NCBI GenBank assembly: GCA_026182355.1
Contig: JAPFBL010000119.1
Span: forward strand, 1,312,001-1,376,000
Direction: 5' to 3'
Length of the DNA: 64,000 nt
Source of the DNA: Hermatobates lingyangjiaoensis
Taxonomy: Eukaryota; Arthropoda; Insecta; Hemiptera; Hermatobatidae
Position 1 is the first letter of the stretch. Every line of letters starts with the position of its first letter. A model generated the notes under the pieces. It saw only the letters and a program-made list of their open reading frames with translations. It was not told the origin of the DNA and searched no databases. Shown piece by piece: positions 38,495 through 50,779 of this stretch. Position numbers and translations under genes: made by a program.

Positions 38495-39760
38495 AATTAA
38501 ATTTGTAAAATATTAATAGATAGGTATATTTTTTAAGAGAATAAAACAGATTTTGTATTTGAAATGTATATTTCCAATATAATGGAAATCTTTCATTGCT
38601 CAATTTCTCATTTACTTAAAAACATATACATATATTTATTTGAAAATTTAATGGGTTTAATTTTTAAGATCTGAAAAACGGTCTGCCATGAACCATTCAT
38701 TTAGAGTTTCTAAATAAACTCTATTAATAGGTCCATTACTAATAAAATATTAAAAGAAGACTATTCGTATTATTTACCAATGATACACACTGAGCATTGA
38801 GGCCTTTATTTGTTTTCTAAAGTGTCGTACGAATTTCTTCTGTTCTCAAGGTGTTGCTGAAATAAAAGCTAGATAGCTGAGTTAACCTATGATAATATAT
38901 ATGATTGATTTGTCTTACTCTCGTTTTAAGAATGAATTGAATTGGTGCCTTTTTAGTGTCTGCTGTCCCCAAACACTGTATTATGTCCGCTCTGACACAA
39001 AAGTGTTTCCTTTCACCCTTATTATTATCGTTTGAAATAGAAACACATTATTTTTAAAATAACAAAGTGGTTGAAATTCTTATTTCATTTGTTGCCTTCC
39101 ACTCAATCAATTTGTAGAAAACCATTTCAGCATCTCTTCAACTCTTAGACAACCACAATATTGCTGAAAGATATTGTATTGATCTAATACAATAAATTGG
39201 AACGTAGTGTTCCAATTTCGAACACTACGACTTCCAATATTTCTACAGAAATCTTTTCCTAACAGAAATAAGTTCCAATAACAATAATGATAATGAGATC
39301 CAGTGATACGACTAAACAAGCAAGCGATTGAACATTATGGGTGCTAGTCAAAATTTAGATAATAATCATGGGGGGGCGGTAGTATTAATCTACTGGAATC
39401 ACATTGGTCACTTTTACCAGAAACAACTATGAAAAGATGCAGTAAATTGTTTGTGGCATTTTTCAATGGCATAAGAAGTAAATATCCCTAAATATGTTAT
39501 GGGAAAATACTTACACAGTAATTGAGAACTAGAAGTGGTAATGCAGCAATATCTTTAAAAAGTTTCTTCTCTGACTAGCTTCAATTACCAACCATCTGTA
39601 TTTGGTCAAACTAGGAAACTAAGATACCAAATAAGCGAAGTATCACAATCTCTGAATGTTTGTTTCAGTTAGAATAAACAACTACAACAATACAAGTAAA
39701 ATATATGTTATTCTATAACGAAATGAAAAATGACATTTACTTCAAATATTACGACCGAGA
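38495..39760. other. AT-rich spacer, nothing recognised
   Basis: No supported feature apart from a small G run near 39371. Confidence 0.4.
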
Positions 39761-39761
39761 A

Positions 39762-39787
39762 ATATATATATATATATATATATATAT
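39762..39787. repeat. (TA)n microsatellite
   Basis: Thirteen TA units directly abutting the foldback at 39786-39865. Confidence 0.95.
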
Positions 39788-39865
39788 GATGTAATTTTCT
39801 TGAGTTTGAGTCCAATGATAAAATAGTTTATCATTGGACCTCAAACCTCAAGAAAATTACATCAT
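39786..39865. repeat. Short foldback element, about 37-bp arms
   Basis: The left arm starts ATGATGTAATTTTCTTGAG and the right arm is its complement, with two single-base indels and a loop of only a few bases. It sits between a (TA)n array and an AT-rich tail. No hammerhead core is visible, so its relation to the PLE ends is by context only. Confidence 0.8.
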
Positions 39866-40096
39866 ATAAATATTGGGTCAAGAAACAATCATGATATATA
39901 TATATAAATATATTATTTACGACTATTGTATATATAATAGTTTTCCTTTTAATAATGAAATCAAACAAAATTATTCTTAAAACATTCATTTCGATTAATT
40001 GTACTAAAAATTTAAATTATTTAAATGTTACACAATTGAATAACATCAATTTTAGGTTGAATGACTGATTTTCATTTAGTGTGATTCAGTATAAAA

Positions 40097-40281
40097 CTCT
40101 CCCTCCCCCTCCACTTCGCCTTTTCACTCCCCCCTCCCCCCCATTGCAGAGTTACACCCTTCATTAATTTCGAACCCTCCGTCTCCCCAACCACTACTTA
40201 TCACTCCCTCAATCTGTTTATCACTTCCTTACCCTTCCTTATCATTCTTTATAACTCAATCCCCCCCCCCTCCTTACCCTA
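40097..40281. repeat. Pyrimidine-rich (CCT/CCCTCC) tract
   Basis: C-rich on the plus strand with CTCCCTCCCCC, CCCCCCTCCCCCCC and a CCCCCCCCCC run at 40261, mixed with less pure segments. It is a diverged relative in style, not in copy, of the purine array at 47141. Confidence 0.75.
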
Positions 40282-40749
40282 TATCTACTGTCAACTGTCA
40301 GTTTTATCAAGTACTTTCTTCGATAATCTTCTATTCAATTCTTAAAAGATTTTATTTTTTCTTAACTAAGTAAACATGAATGAGACAAAAAGAGAGAAAT
40401 TTTCTTTAACATTTTGAAAAGTATTATCTGATTTCTATATTTGAATAAAAGTCAACTACTGGTTGTATGAAAGAATGATTCCCGCAATTTTTCACTTCTC
40501 TCATAACATATACGAGTCAGGATTTCTTCTATATTTGTGTATTTTGTGGGATATTATCATGACCTCTTTTCTTTGTTGCATAATAAAATGTTACCTTCAT
40601 AGATGTGTTTTTTATGATGTTTTTTTTAGTTTTCTGTTCATGAAATATGACTTTATAAACAAATTACATTTTCGGCAGACTACATACTAAGAATACATAT
40701 CAAGTCAAGATATACTAAGATAATATCCTTCAATATAATTCCAAAGTTC

Positions 40750-40890
40750 ACCTGGATTCAACAAGTAAATGTAACGGTAGACCACGGATTCAATTAAAGC
40801 AAATGTAACAATAGACCATACTAAAGCGGGATCCTTAATTTGTTTTTTTCAGTTCATTTAGATTCAATAAAGAATATGTGGTAAACCACG
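40750..40890 (+). repeat. Three diverged copies of a GATTCAA-AATGTAAC-TAGACCAC motif
   Basis: Copies at about 40753-40784, 40786-40819 and 40861-40889 share GATTCAA, an AATGTAAC or AATATGTGG variant, and AGACCAC/AAACCAC. It is an old short tandem repeat. Confidence 0.45.
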
Positions 40891-41639
40891 TAATATATTC
40901 TCTTATATAAATTAAAAAGCGAATATTTTGTGAAATAATACACCATGCTATTAACAAGAAATAAATTTGACATTGAAATAATCATTCCTGATACAATGTT
41001 ATACATAATTTTGTAATATGGTCGTAATAAGAATTAGCAATAATATTTGTGAAAATCGCAAAGCAACATTATAAATAAAACTGGTGAATGGATGAAGTTA
41101 ATTGGAAAATGAAATAAATTCACTAATGAAACTTTGGGAAGCAGGTGACAGGACCAGCTGACGTTTTATACAATAGGGCATGCGTCTGGTGTCCACCCCA
41201 CACGCACGGGGAGCGGAAAAACTACCATATCTACAAGCAGAAGCATCTTTAGTCTCCCCACCTAGCATTTTAATTAACTAGATTCCTCAGCAAGTATATT
41301 TTACGAGTCAAACTCAAAAATACCTCTGGTAGAATAAATGGTATAGTAATAAGATCTATTGTAATTTTCACTTGCTGCTCAACAGATTCAGCGACAGATC
41401 TACAATATATAAGTAGATTTAATTAAAGTAAAAGATACATAAAAATAGTGTTGTTGAGTAACACATTACATTTCACAAGCCCTCGTTTCTGTTCTTCCAG
41501 TCTGTTAGGAATCTCTGTAACTCATGACACAAACGGTGATGATGTTTTTAGATATTCAAAAATCAGTTCATCAGCACTGTTCAGTTCTTTCTCTTACTTA
41601 CAAAAGCACGAGAAGGTTAAAGTCATTAATATTAGAACT

Positions 41640-41735
41640 ATAATACACCGTCTTATCTCGTATACTCTTACTGTAGCTCTCTAACGGGTTTCGGGTATCA
41701 GAGAACTGGTATATCAGTTCTTTTTGAAGATGTAT
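41640..41735. repeat. PLE-H-like end fragment
   Basis: TACACCGTCTTATCTCGTATAC matches the outer part of the PLE-H end near 32040. It is followed by a GAACTG/CAGTTC hairpin (41703-41720) and CTTTTTGAAGATG in the place of the core. No complete ribozyme is visible. Confidence 0.45.
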
Positions 41736-42236
41736 GACATATTATAGTTATAATATTAATAATGCTAACATCAGTGAAAATAATTAGATGCATGAATTTC
41801 GGTTAAAGTTAGTCAGGTTATGACATGGGAAGTCAGTCAGAAAGTGACGTATTCATTGACGTATTGTGTAGTTATCAAAGTGATCCTGTTTGAGACGTCT
41901 TTTTTATGGTGTCGCCATGGAGAGTTAAAACACATAGTCAAAATAACTATCCAGTCACACCTCGTATCTTATGCATGGAGTCGTCGTCCGACCAATAGGC
42001 TGTATCATCGAATAGAACTCATTCTACTTACTTTCACTCTGGGATATAGATGATACAACCTACAATGGTGATACAGTTTATGCGAAAGCGGTCGGACGAT
42101 CCCCATCAACAAGTTACCAGGTATATCGGAAATATAATAATATTATGTTTACTAACCTCTGCGATACAATCTATATGCCATTATTTAAAACTATAGAATG
42201 GTTATAACCAAGAAAATTTTAATTTCTTTACAAATA

Positions 42237-42350
42237 CAGTAAACCTCGACATACGAGTGAAACTATATACGAGTTAAATAAAGTTTTCGCAGAAATTGTG
42301 CTCTACACAAGAGTTCAAATCCAAGATACGAGCACATAGTGCCGTCGTAG
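42237..42350. mobile_element. Pogo/Tigger-like transposon end (MITE fragment)
   Basis: Begins with TA then CAGTAAACCTCGACATACGAG, which is typical of pogo/Tigger terminal repeats. The TACGAG word recurs twice more within 80 bases, as in subterminal motifs of that group. No matching inverted end was found downstream, so it is a truncated copy. Confidence 0.5.
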
Positions 42351-42359
42351 CCCACTGCA

Positions 42360-45300
42360 GAAAATCATGAAATTGAGCAGTAGTCTCTTCAATGATAAGT
42401 TTTTATTAGCATGAGAAGTTTTGACTCATTCATTAATTCTGCCTAAAATGCAAAACTAGGAAACTAATATAAAGAATTGCAAAACCCTACTGAAAATTCT
42501 ACCTAGTGTAACTACAGCAAATAATACTTATTTCTTAGTGTACTAAGTTTAACACTTGTGTGTGGCATACAATAAACGCATTTTAAATTAAATTCTATAA
42601 TTATATTGTAAATAATGATTATAAAATAATAAATTCCACTGACTCTATCTTAGTGATTGTATAATAATATTTCCTGCAGTAGATGCACACAATCTCTTGT
42701 CTCTACATCATCTGGAGTGGCTTTGTTTCCCCTCCGATCATAACAGTCGTCAGCCTCCAATGAATTATAATAAAGCACAATTTTTATTTATCCATTATAA
42801 TTTAAATTCAATTTATAATACTCACACTTTGATCTTATTACTACTTATTACGTACATATTTATTTTCAGATATTTAAGGAATATTTGAGTATTTTTGCGT
42901 GGTTGGAACGCATTACTATGTTTCATTATACCTTCTACTATCTATATTAATTTAAAATATACTGTAAGATTATTATTACAAAACAATTTTCGTTACTTAA
43001 ATGATATCAGTTAGATATTGATTCTTAATTTTTTTTTATATATACTACTTGAAATGCATAAAAAAAACCTAATACCTAAGGGATAATTTAGGACATGTCT
43101 GATACATAGAAGAGGGTAGCAAATAATATATCAAAATTTTGATTAGGAATTCAACTGGTCAATTATTATACTATAGGTATTTCTACTGACTAACCTCATT
43201 AACATGGTTCACCAAATTTCTCCGACTTATATAATTATAATTATAATACGACTCCAAATTATAATTATGAGTTCATTAAGAATTGTTTTTTATTTGTTCT
43301 TATTCTTTTGATGTCAATAACAGAATTAGCAACAGTAAAACCAGCATTCAAGTTAAACAAAGTAACAAGCAAGTTTAAAACCCCTTCAGTGCAGAAGACA
43401 AACAATGCCTTACCACAAAATGTTTTCAAAAAGTTGTCATGAACGTTTTTTGTAATAAAATTGAGAATAAAAGTGTCAACAGCATAGTGGGACAACAAAC
43501 CACCAGCATAGTGGTATCTTAACGGAAAAGTATTCTCAAATGGGCGTTTAAAAGTTAACTACCTTTAACAAAAACATCGGAAACTAAACAAGGGCATCCA
43601 TAAATTATTTTACCCTGACTTCTAAACCACATAGAGAACATATATAGATGAATTTTGAGACAATGCAGTTAATGTGAACAACAAACCATCGAATGAAACA
43701 CTATTACGTTTTGCTCATTTTATTCATAATACAATTTTTCAGAAGAGAAGCTCTTTCAAAATAAGTCACAAAATAGCATTGTCTCCTGAATCAATTTTAA
43801 TGATCAATTCAAGTTTTTGATGAAGTTTATTGGTTGGATATATATCCAAAAGCTTGTACACAAACTATATAGGGTTTCACTATTTGATGCATTATTTTTA
43901 TAGTACACCCAAAAATATTATTTTTTCAGCATAATATTTTTGGTCATACCATCAAAGTACAGAGCACACTTTTTTGGTCAAAGTACACTTTATTATCCTT
44001 AATATGTTATAGCCACCTTCTATTTCTGAACAACGAATTCTAGGTAGTTGAAATTTTACAGTTATTATAGTACTGATGTTAATATTAACATTAAATGACC
44101 AAATTCTCAGACTTTTCCAATAAAATGAAAGTCAATTAAGCTTAAAAGTAAATAAATTGTGACTTTTGACTGAAATAACTTCAAAATCAAATGAAAATCA
44201 AATAATAGTATCTAAAACAACATATTTAAGATTCAATGAGTGAAAACAACTAAAGATTCTACAACCAAACTGAATTTCCGAACTATCGCATCAGGAATAA
44301 AGAATTTCAATTAGATTAGGAATTATTATAAGTTAGAAAAAGGTTCAATGTTGGTAAAAACAAACACATCGTTAAAGAGCAGCACTAATACAAATAAAAC
44401 GAAACAGTCCACCAGGATAACACATTAATTAACAAACTAATACACTTAAAAGAACAAAAAAACCAAGGGAAGGAATTACCTGGATCTCTTCAGTATCTAA
44501 ATACTCCTCTCAGCTCTACATTGTTAGAGATAAAATAAAATTTATGAAAAATATACGTAACCTTTCTTCGGGTGTTTTAAGTGAGACTGAAAGAATAGCA
44601 TTACCTACATGGATCAGAGATTCACATTAAATAACAGCTCAGAATTTTAGAGGATTTACAAATGTCCCACAGATCGGTGGCTCATTCGGTCTAGTTATCG
44701 GTTTCCTAAAATCCTCGCATCTCTCAAGAAATACAAATCCCTCTCAGCCAACGAACCACCAGCTATTCTTCTCTCACAGCCCCTTAAAGTGTTTCTTCTC
44801 TGTCACTCACAATCAGACTCTACCTTTTTTGTCAATACTTACATAGAAGGAATTAAAGTGCTATGAAAATGACATTAGACTTGAGAACTCCCTAATTATA
44901 ATACCGACTGATAAGGACTACACATGGTCGTCAGAGTCGTCCTCATGGATGAAGAAGTCTGCAGTCACGTGGCCTTGTACCAGCTTACTAATTCTTCTTT
45001 CTACCAACCTCTTTCTTCTAAGCCCACTAAGCGATTTACATTCATCGAGATGAGAGTCTCTTACATTAAACTAAACATTAAAATAAAATATGAGTCGATT
45101 TAAAAACCCTCAACCACTACAATATTGTCCGTTGAAATGCTGATGAAACAATACTCTTGCTCCCAACTCCCAAAATAACAATATAGCTCCCAACTTGAAA
45201 AATATTTATGTATACAGGTTTATACATTATTAAAAGATAAAGGGAAACTAACTAATTTCTACCTTTCAACTTAGGAATGCAGACAACATCATGGAGTTTA

Positions 45301-46250
45301 AAATGTAGATACCAAATTAGTAAAAGAAAAAGAATGTAACAAGGAAAGGAATGAAGATTTATGTTGTCCTGTTTGATGGAGACCTCCCAGTGAAAGCATC
45401 CCCCCTGGTTTAATATTATTTTTGTGTTAATTTTGTGATTTTATACACTGTATTCACCAGTGAATTCTAAATACATGATTGTTATCTAACAGTTTATGTC
45501 AAAATAAGATAACAAAAATCGATTGAGGTAATGACACTCGATGAACTAATGAATAATCCATAACTTACATGAACTATAAGATGCCTTAAGTAATAATTCT
45601 ACAGTAATAATGACGAGAATAAAGTTCTAGTAAGTGTGATTTCTCAGAGGCCTATTCTCCGACACTCTGTTAGGTAATGAACTTGTCTTTCTGGGATGCG
45701 ACGTAAATCCTCTTAAAACCTTTCTCATCAATCAAGAATTTAATCTCAGAGATAGTTTCATTTTATACTATTAGGCAATTAATCACTTCTTATCTTAATT
45801 TATCAAGGTTAAAATTGAAAGAAATAAAGTTGTTCTTTCTACCGCCCACGCTTTTAGGTTTTCACCTTTTAGAGCGGTTTTAGGGGAAGAAAGTGTGCAT
45901 CTTTTATTACTATTCCAACTTTATTGCAAGAGCCCTGATAGGGCGTATAATAACGAAGAGCAGCTAGCTCAAAAAACAATCCGGTTTATAAGAACAGGCA
46001 AATATGGTATATCCGAATTAGAAGAAGAGGCCCTAGAACACATTCTTCTAGAGTCCACTTTAGAAAATTGAGCTAGAACACCCTTCCCGAGGTATAACAT
46101 GGAAACGTTGACCGGATGATAGACATCCTACAAAAGAGAGAACACAGGGCATTAGCTGCGGCAGTTTATCAGGGACACCGAGTCGTGGGTGTTAAGTGGT
46201 AACGGACGCTCAGAAGAAGAAGGGAGGATTTATTATTTGGCATCGATTCC
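42360..46250. other. AT-rich stretch without a supported gene
   Basis: Segment 44660-45060 is more balanced in composition and has a TGGCTCATTCGGTCTAG word that recalls a tRNA A box, but no B box or cloverleaf could be drawn. Segment 45900-46130 shows an ALEHILLES-like read-through in one frame that weakly recalls retroelement C-termini, with too many stops to call. Confidence 0.35.
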
Positions 46251-46254
46251 TGTA

Positions 46255-46440
46255 AAGGGCAAATATATTACTAGGTGGCTCTTTAAAGAGTACCTGACAT
46301 CGTACAGGCTCATGGCCGACAGCTTAACGTCCTCGCCGAGGAACTACGTGCTCAGATTTATTCACCTCCAGACGTGCTCAGATCTACCAGACAAGGGGCA
46401 AGTACGTCGCCACTGTGCTAACCTGGTCTCCTTTTGAAAG
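46255..46440 (-). mobile_element. SINE partial copy (minus orientation)
   Basis: Contains GAGTACCTGACATCGTACAG, TTAACGTCCTCGCCGAGG and TTTATTCACCTCC, the same words in the same order as at 48.9 and 54.3 kb. The terminal ATTGGGAGT part is missing. The tRNA-like end is degenerate. The 82-codon frame over it is a by-product. Confidence 0.68.
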
Positions 46441-46499
46441 TAATAAAGAGAAACAGTATAAGGAATATAAATTACTTAACTGTTATTCATTGATTGTTA

Positions 46500-46905
46500 A
46501 TAATTTATACCACTCAATGTAAGTTGAATGTTAACAATTTACATTATTCAATATAGTTCAATGTTAATAATTTAAACTATTCCATTATGATTTGGAGTTA
46601 ATAACTTACACTATTTCATAAGAATTCAGTATTAATAATTCTTACATAATTTAGTGTTAATAATTTAAACCATTTAAAATTAAATGAATATAAGCAATTT
46701 ATCCTATTCAATAACAGCTGAATAATAAGAATTTAAAATATTCTACAATAATTTAATGTTAAAACCTTATACTTTTCAATAATAATTCAGTGTTAATATT
46801 TTATTATGGTATTCAATAACGATTTAGTGCTAATATTTATAGTATTATATAATAATTTAGTGATAATATTTTAGATTATTCAATAATTTTTTTCAATAAT
46901 AAATT
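46500..46905. repeat. Diverged AT-rich tandem repeat, about 42-bp unit, about ten copies
   Basis: The motif ATTCAATAATAATTTAGTGTTAATAATTTAAACT recurs with many changes through the whole interval at roughly 40-43-base spacing. The word TTAATA after GTG or ATG marks each unit. It is an old degenerate satellite-like array. Confidence 0.6.
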
Positions 46906-47140
46906 TTTTACTGTTATTAATTCACACTATGTCGTTCACAAATGTCGTTCTCTTTTATTACCTATAATTCAAGCTGTAAATCTAATATTATGTGCTGAAT
47001 ATGAGTGTTTAAATAATTATTGGATACTAATTTATATTAAAAGAAATCATTATCGTCATGGTAATTTAGATGGCAGTATTTGTATAAACTATAGAGTGCG
47101 TGGTGTTAAAGCACAGTGACTGTAACCCATCCTTTGGAAT

Positions 47141-47345
47141 GTGTGTGGGGGGAGGAGGGGGAGGAATGGGAGGAATGGGAGGAGGGGGAGGAGTGGGAGG
47201 AGGGGGAGGAGGGGAGGAGGGGAGGAGGGGGAGGAGGAGGGAGGAGGGGAGGAGTGGGTGGAGGGGGAGGAGGTGGAGGAGGGGTGGAAGGGGAGGAGTG
47301 GCAGGAGGGGGAGGAGGGGGAGGAGGGGAGGGGGGAGGAGGAGGA
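47141..47345 (+). repeat. G-rich purine minisatellite (GGAGG/GGGGA)n
   Basis: About 200 bases of almost pure purine on the plus strand, built from GGAGGGGGAGGA-like units with occasional AATG and TGG interruptions. The Gly-, Glu- or Arg-rich plus-strand frames and Pro-/Ser-rich minus-strand frames here are translations of the repeat, not genes. It has triplex (H-DNA) and quadruplex potential. Confidence 0.95.
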
Positions 47346-47354
47346 AAAAACATT

Positions 47355-47469
47355 CTCTGTTTTTTTTTTCAACGAAGAAATGACGATGTCCTTGTTCGCA
47401 TTCCCAAACAAGCTCTGTTTTTTTTTCAACGAAGAAATGACGATGTCCTTGTTCGCATTCCCAAACAAG
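47355..47469. repeat. Perfect tandem duplication of a 57-58-bp segment
   Basis: Units 47355-47412 and 47413-47469 are identical apart from one T in a T-run (10 versus 9). The unit runs from CTCTG through a T-run and CAACGAAGAAATGACG to CCCAAACAAG. It lies only about 10 bases after the purine array, which suggests replication slippage or repair at that array. Confidence 0.93.
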
Positions 47470-47479
47470 GAAAACATTC

Positions 47480-48330
47480 ATTTTCTTTAAGAATCTACAG
47501 ATGCAATAACTACCAAACAAAACATTATAACAACTACTTTGAATGACGTTTAAGTTTTAAGAAACAATTTCTTCATTTCAATTCACTAATTACTTCAAAA
47601 CTCACTAATATTACCTTAAAACAAAATATTTACTAAGAAAATTAATCATAAATTTAATTCTAAACTCAGACTTTTTGAAAAAAATAACCTAATAAGAAAA
47701 ATGATGATTTGGATTTTAAATTTTTTTTTTTAAAATCTCTATCAAAGTTAGAGATTCGGTCCGGGCTGATCAAGTTGGACTGCGCCTCATATTTCAATCT
47801 GTCAGGAGAGAAATAGCAAAGTGTCACTTTTCATGAAAATAACACATATATTTCTTTTGTCATATGTAACTTTAAGTGTACGATAAAAAATTATTATTAT
47901 AATCCGAATTATTGGGCTATAGTTAGTTTAATTTTGAGACTGTGAAGTCTAGTGCACGTTCACAGAGAGAGTAATTATTACTTATTCCTCTCAGTAATAA
48001 GTAATAATACAATAATATATTATATTAGAATTACACTAATAATTAATATAATACAATTTTTATTAAATAATCGTAATATTATATACTTAATGTGGTAGAA
48101 AACTCAAAACAATCGTATTTACCTAAATTCTTTGAACTTTAAAAAATATCGTGTTTCTTTTAATTACTTATCCATAATATCTGAATACATGAATATTTGA
48201 GTCCTAATCCTAGTCAAGGAAACTTAGAGACTTAGAATTTTTAAATTTTTCTATTTCTTCTACTACTTCTGTTATGATTTCCTTGATAGAATCACTTCTG
48301 TTTATTGTGACAAGTCTACATATATTTAGG
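47480..48330. other. AT-rich spacer, nothing recognised
   Basis: No supported feature. Confidence 0.4.
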
Positions 48331-48339
48331 GACAAACAC

Positions 48340-48480
48340 GAAAGAGATACAAATGAATACAAAGCGCTATGACTCATTTTCAATATTCAATAGCCGTCGT
48401 CAAGAGGAAATGATACCATGATAAGGCGAGAGTGGACTGAAAAGATATCGACAGTGCAGGTTGGGCTCGATGAAAACGAA
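48340..48480 (-). repeat. PLE-K end with degenerate hammerhead-like core
   Basis: On the minus strand, 48378-48404 reads UUGACGA, CGGCUAUUGAAUAU and UGAAAAUGAGUC. In PLE ends of this type a CGGCUA/UAGCCG stem II would be expected; here the right half has decayed. Flanking A-rich DNA at 48500-48800 resembles the A/T-rich 3' regions of PLE-B. Family assignment is tentative. Confidence 0.4.
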
Positions 48481-48814
48481 AGAAAATACCAGGAATAGCC
48501 AAAGAATAACCAAATCAAATTAATAAATAAACTAAATAATAATTGAACAACATATATACAGATAAATACATTTTATATATAAAATGTAAATTAAAATTTA
48601 AAACTATTTAAGAAAATTAGAAAATAAAAGCAATAAATAAAAACAAATAATGATATGATCCATGATTAGCAAAACCACACTACGCATGGAGAGGAAAGGG
48701 ATAAACAATTAACTAAAATAAAAATTAATAAACAGAAAATAATAAAGTAATGGAATTATTAATGATGAATATAAAACAAATTATCAAATAATTAGAGAAA
48801 TCATTAAGATAGTT

Positions 48815-49155
48815 TATGTTACGTTAGATTGCAGTGGCAGTCCCGTCCCACATAGGAACTAACACACATGCCGAACATTGGCATTTCGGAATACAACAAA
48901 AAGAAGATTCATTCTACATTGGGAGTCTTAAATTTTGTCTATCTTAGGTGTATTTAGAGTAGGGATCTTTAAAGAGTACCTGACATGCAGGTTCGGGGCC
49001 GATGGTTTAATGTCCTCTCACAGGGACGACGTGGCCAGATGTATTCACTCAGATTTATGTGAATAAATCGAGGGCCAGAGTGGGTACAAAATACCTGATT
49101 GGCTGCAGTTTGACCTACGTAGGGCAAAGATAACTCGGTCTGAGCTGATCCAGAG
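48815..49155 (-). mobile_element. tRNA-headed SINE copy (minus orientation)
   Basis: Near full-length copy: TTAGATTGCAGTGGC, CCCACATAGG, a TTCGGAATACAAC block, CTACATTGGGAGT, GTGTATTTAGAGTAGGGAT, GAGTACCTGACAT, TTTAATGTCCTC and CGAGGGCCAGAGTGGGTAC, ending in a decayed tRNA-like head. Order and spacing agree with the copies at 8.0 and 54.2 kb. Confidence 0.75.
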
Positions 49156-49159
49156 TAGC

Positions 49160-50275
49160 AAATAAACACTCTCAATCGTACTTGCTTGCTGTATACCAAC
49201 AAGAATTCACCAAATTTATTAAATTATTGGACTTGAATACAATGTGATTATAGTGATGATTACGTCTGCTGAATCTCTTATTTCCTTTTTCATTATTATA
49301 TTAATTTTCTTATTTAAGTAAATATACTTAATTCAAACTAATTATGCTTCTATTTACCTATAATATATATACCTACAGTCAGCTATTGATTTACTCATAA
49401 TAATAATAATAATAATCACAATTTGAAATGTAAGAGAAGAATTGCAATAGAATTTGTAAATACAGTTTCTAATTAAATAGTCAAATGATATTCAGTAAAT
49501 TTGATATATTAAATTTACACAATTTTAAATTTCATTTGTTGTAAATATTTCTTCAATTACTTTATATGATTATACAATGCTATTCAGTTAACCGTTATCA
49601 ATAAAGCTGCAATCTAAATTATACTCCTGATAACAGAGAAGTACAAAAAGATAAACTACTTTCAATTTTATAACAAAACTTTTGTTTTCTGGGGATATCA
49701 AGTTAACAGATAACATCAATGCGTTCCTACTATCAGTTATGTTTTTTGTGTTTCTTTTTTTCAGAGGAGGGACTTGATTTAGGAGTTAGATAATCAGTGT
49801 TATCTGGTAGTAGTTCTACAGTCGTGGCCTTGAGCATCTCAAACATTACAACCAGCAATGAAAGATCCCTCTTTTAGTCCAACACTGTAGATTAAAGAAG
49901 TGTTTACTTCAACAAAATATACCCAAATTGCCTCTTGATTGCCTTCCCCACATTGGCTTATTAGCTGGAGACTTCTTAATTCAACCTTGTGATTCCTGTT
50001 CTTATATACTCCTACGATTTTTCTTTCCACACTGATATAATGTAAAACCTACATTTTTCATGTTACCAATCTGCAGTATTTCTTCCACGATATATAGTAA
50101 TGAATAATTAATTAGGCAAACTAACCAAGAACCTATTCTCAGTGACAACCGGACTTCAGGGGTATCGATGTGCACTGATATAGAAATGCTTCAATAATTA
50201 ATATCAAATTAAATATTGTGTAATAAATATTTGATTTATATAAACTATTTATACAAAATTAAATTGTATTTAAAT
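49160..50275. other. AT-rich spacer, nothing recognised
   Basis: A short (AAT)n run lies at 49398-49416. Nothing else was seen. Confidence 0.4.
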
Positions 50276-50356
50276 ATCTTATATATATATATATATATAA
50301 TAGTTATAATATTAAATATTAGTAATTAAAAAAAATATTAAAAGAACTAACATTAA

Positions 50357-50357
50357 A

Positions 50358-50431
<74 letters not shown>
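50357..50431. repeat. (TA)n microsatellite, two blocks
   Basis: TA runs at 50357-50392 and 50400-50431 separated by CACCT; a smaller run lies at 50280-50299. The Tyr-Ile frames over them are translations of TA. Confidence 0.96.
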
Positions 50432-50432
<1 letters not shown>

Positions 50433-50463
50433 AAATTGTCATAATAACACGTGATATAAATCT

Positions 50464-50517
50464 TCAGGTAACTCACCACAAATGACTGAAGATGAAAATC
50501 ATTTGTGGTGAGTAACC

Positions 50518-50520
<3 letters not shown>
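50464..50520. repeat. Short foldback, 22-bp arms, between (TA)n arrays
   Basis: Arms 50464-50485 and 50499-50520 (TCAGGTAACTCACC and its complement, onward to AAATGA) differ at one base, with a 13-nt loop. (TA)n arrays lie on the right side directly and on the left within 35 bases. No ribozyme core is visible. Confidence 0.85.

Positions 50521-50584
<64 letters not shown>
50521..50584. repeat. (TA)n microsatellite, 32 units
   Basis: Uninterrupted TA, the longest in the window. Confidence 0.98.
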
Positions 50585-50587
<3 letters not shown>

Positions 50588-50615
50588 AAACAGGAAAACG
50601 ATCCAAAAGGACAAC

Positions 50616-50762
50616 ATACGTTTCACGATGAATCACAAACACAGACCTAAGGAAGTGTTTGTCCCTATGTCAGCTCTCCTGATGACGGTTCAACTGAAAA
50701 TTAGAGACAGTTAAGTGTGTTTGTTCCTTAGTTCTGTGTTCGTGATTCATCGTGAAACGTAT
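50616..50762. repeat. PLE-B foldback with hammerhead core
   Basis: Arms of about 40 bp (ATACGTTTCACGATGAATCA on the left, complement on the right) enclose the plus-strand core at 50679-50700. The core reads CUGAUGA, a short GG/CU stem II, GAA, palindrome AAUU, A, then GAGAC. GAGA can pair with UCUC just before the core (stem I). (TA)n lies on both outer sides. Confidence 0.82.
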
Positions 50763-50779
50763 ATAATATATATATATAT

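Noticed and set aside
44660..44740. Possible tRNA gene (TGGCTCATTCGGTCTAG)
   Set aside because: No B box (GGTTCGANNCC) at the right distance and no cloverleaf could be drawn.
45990..46100. Possible LINE C-terminal remnant (ALEHILLES-like)
   Set aside because: Only about ten residues resemble such domains, with stops on either side.
47066..47546. Gly/Glu/Arg-rich and Pro/Ser-rich open frames of 80-148 codons
   Set aside because: They are six-frame translations of the purine minisatellite at 47141-47345 and of the adjacent tandem duplication; the different frames are all open because the repeat has few stops.
50312..50714. Tyr-Ile repeat proteins
   Set aside because: Translations of (TA)n arrays; no independent coding sequence.
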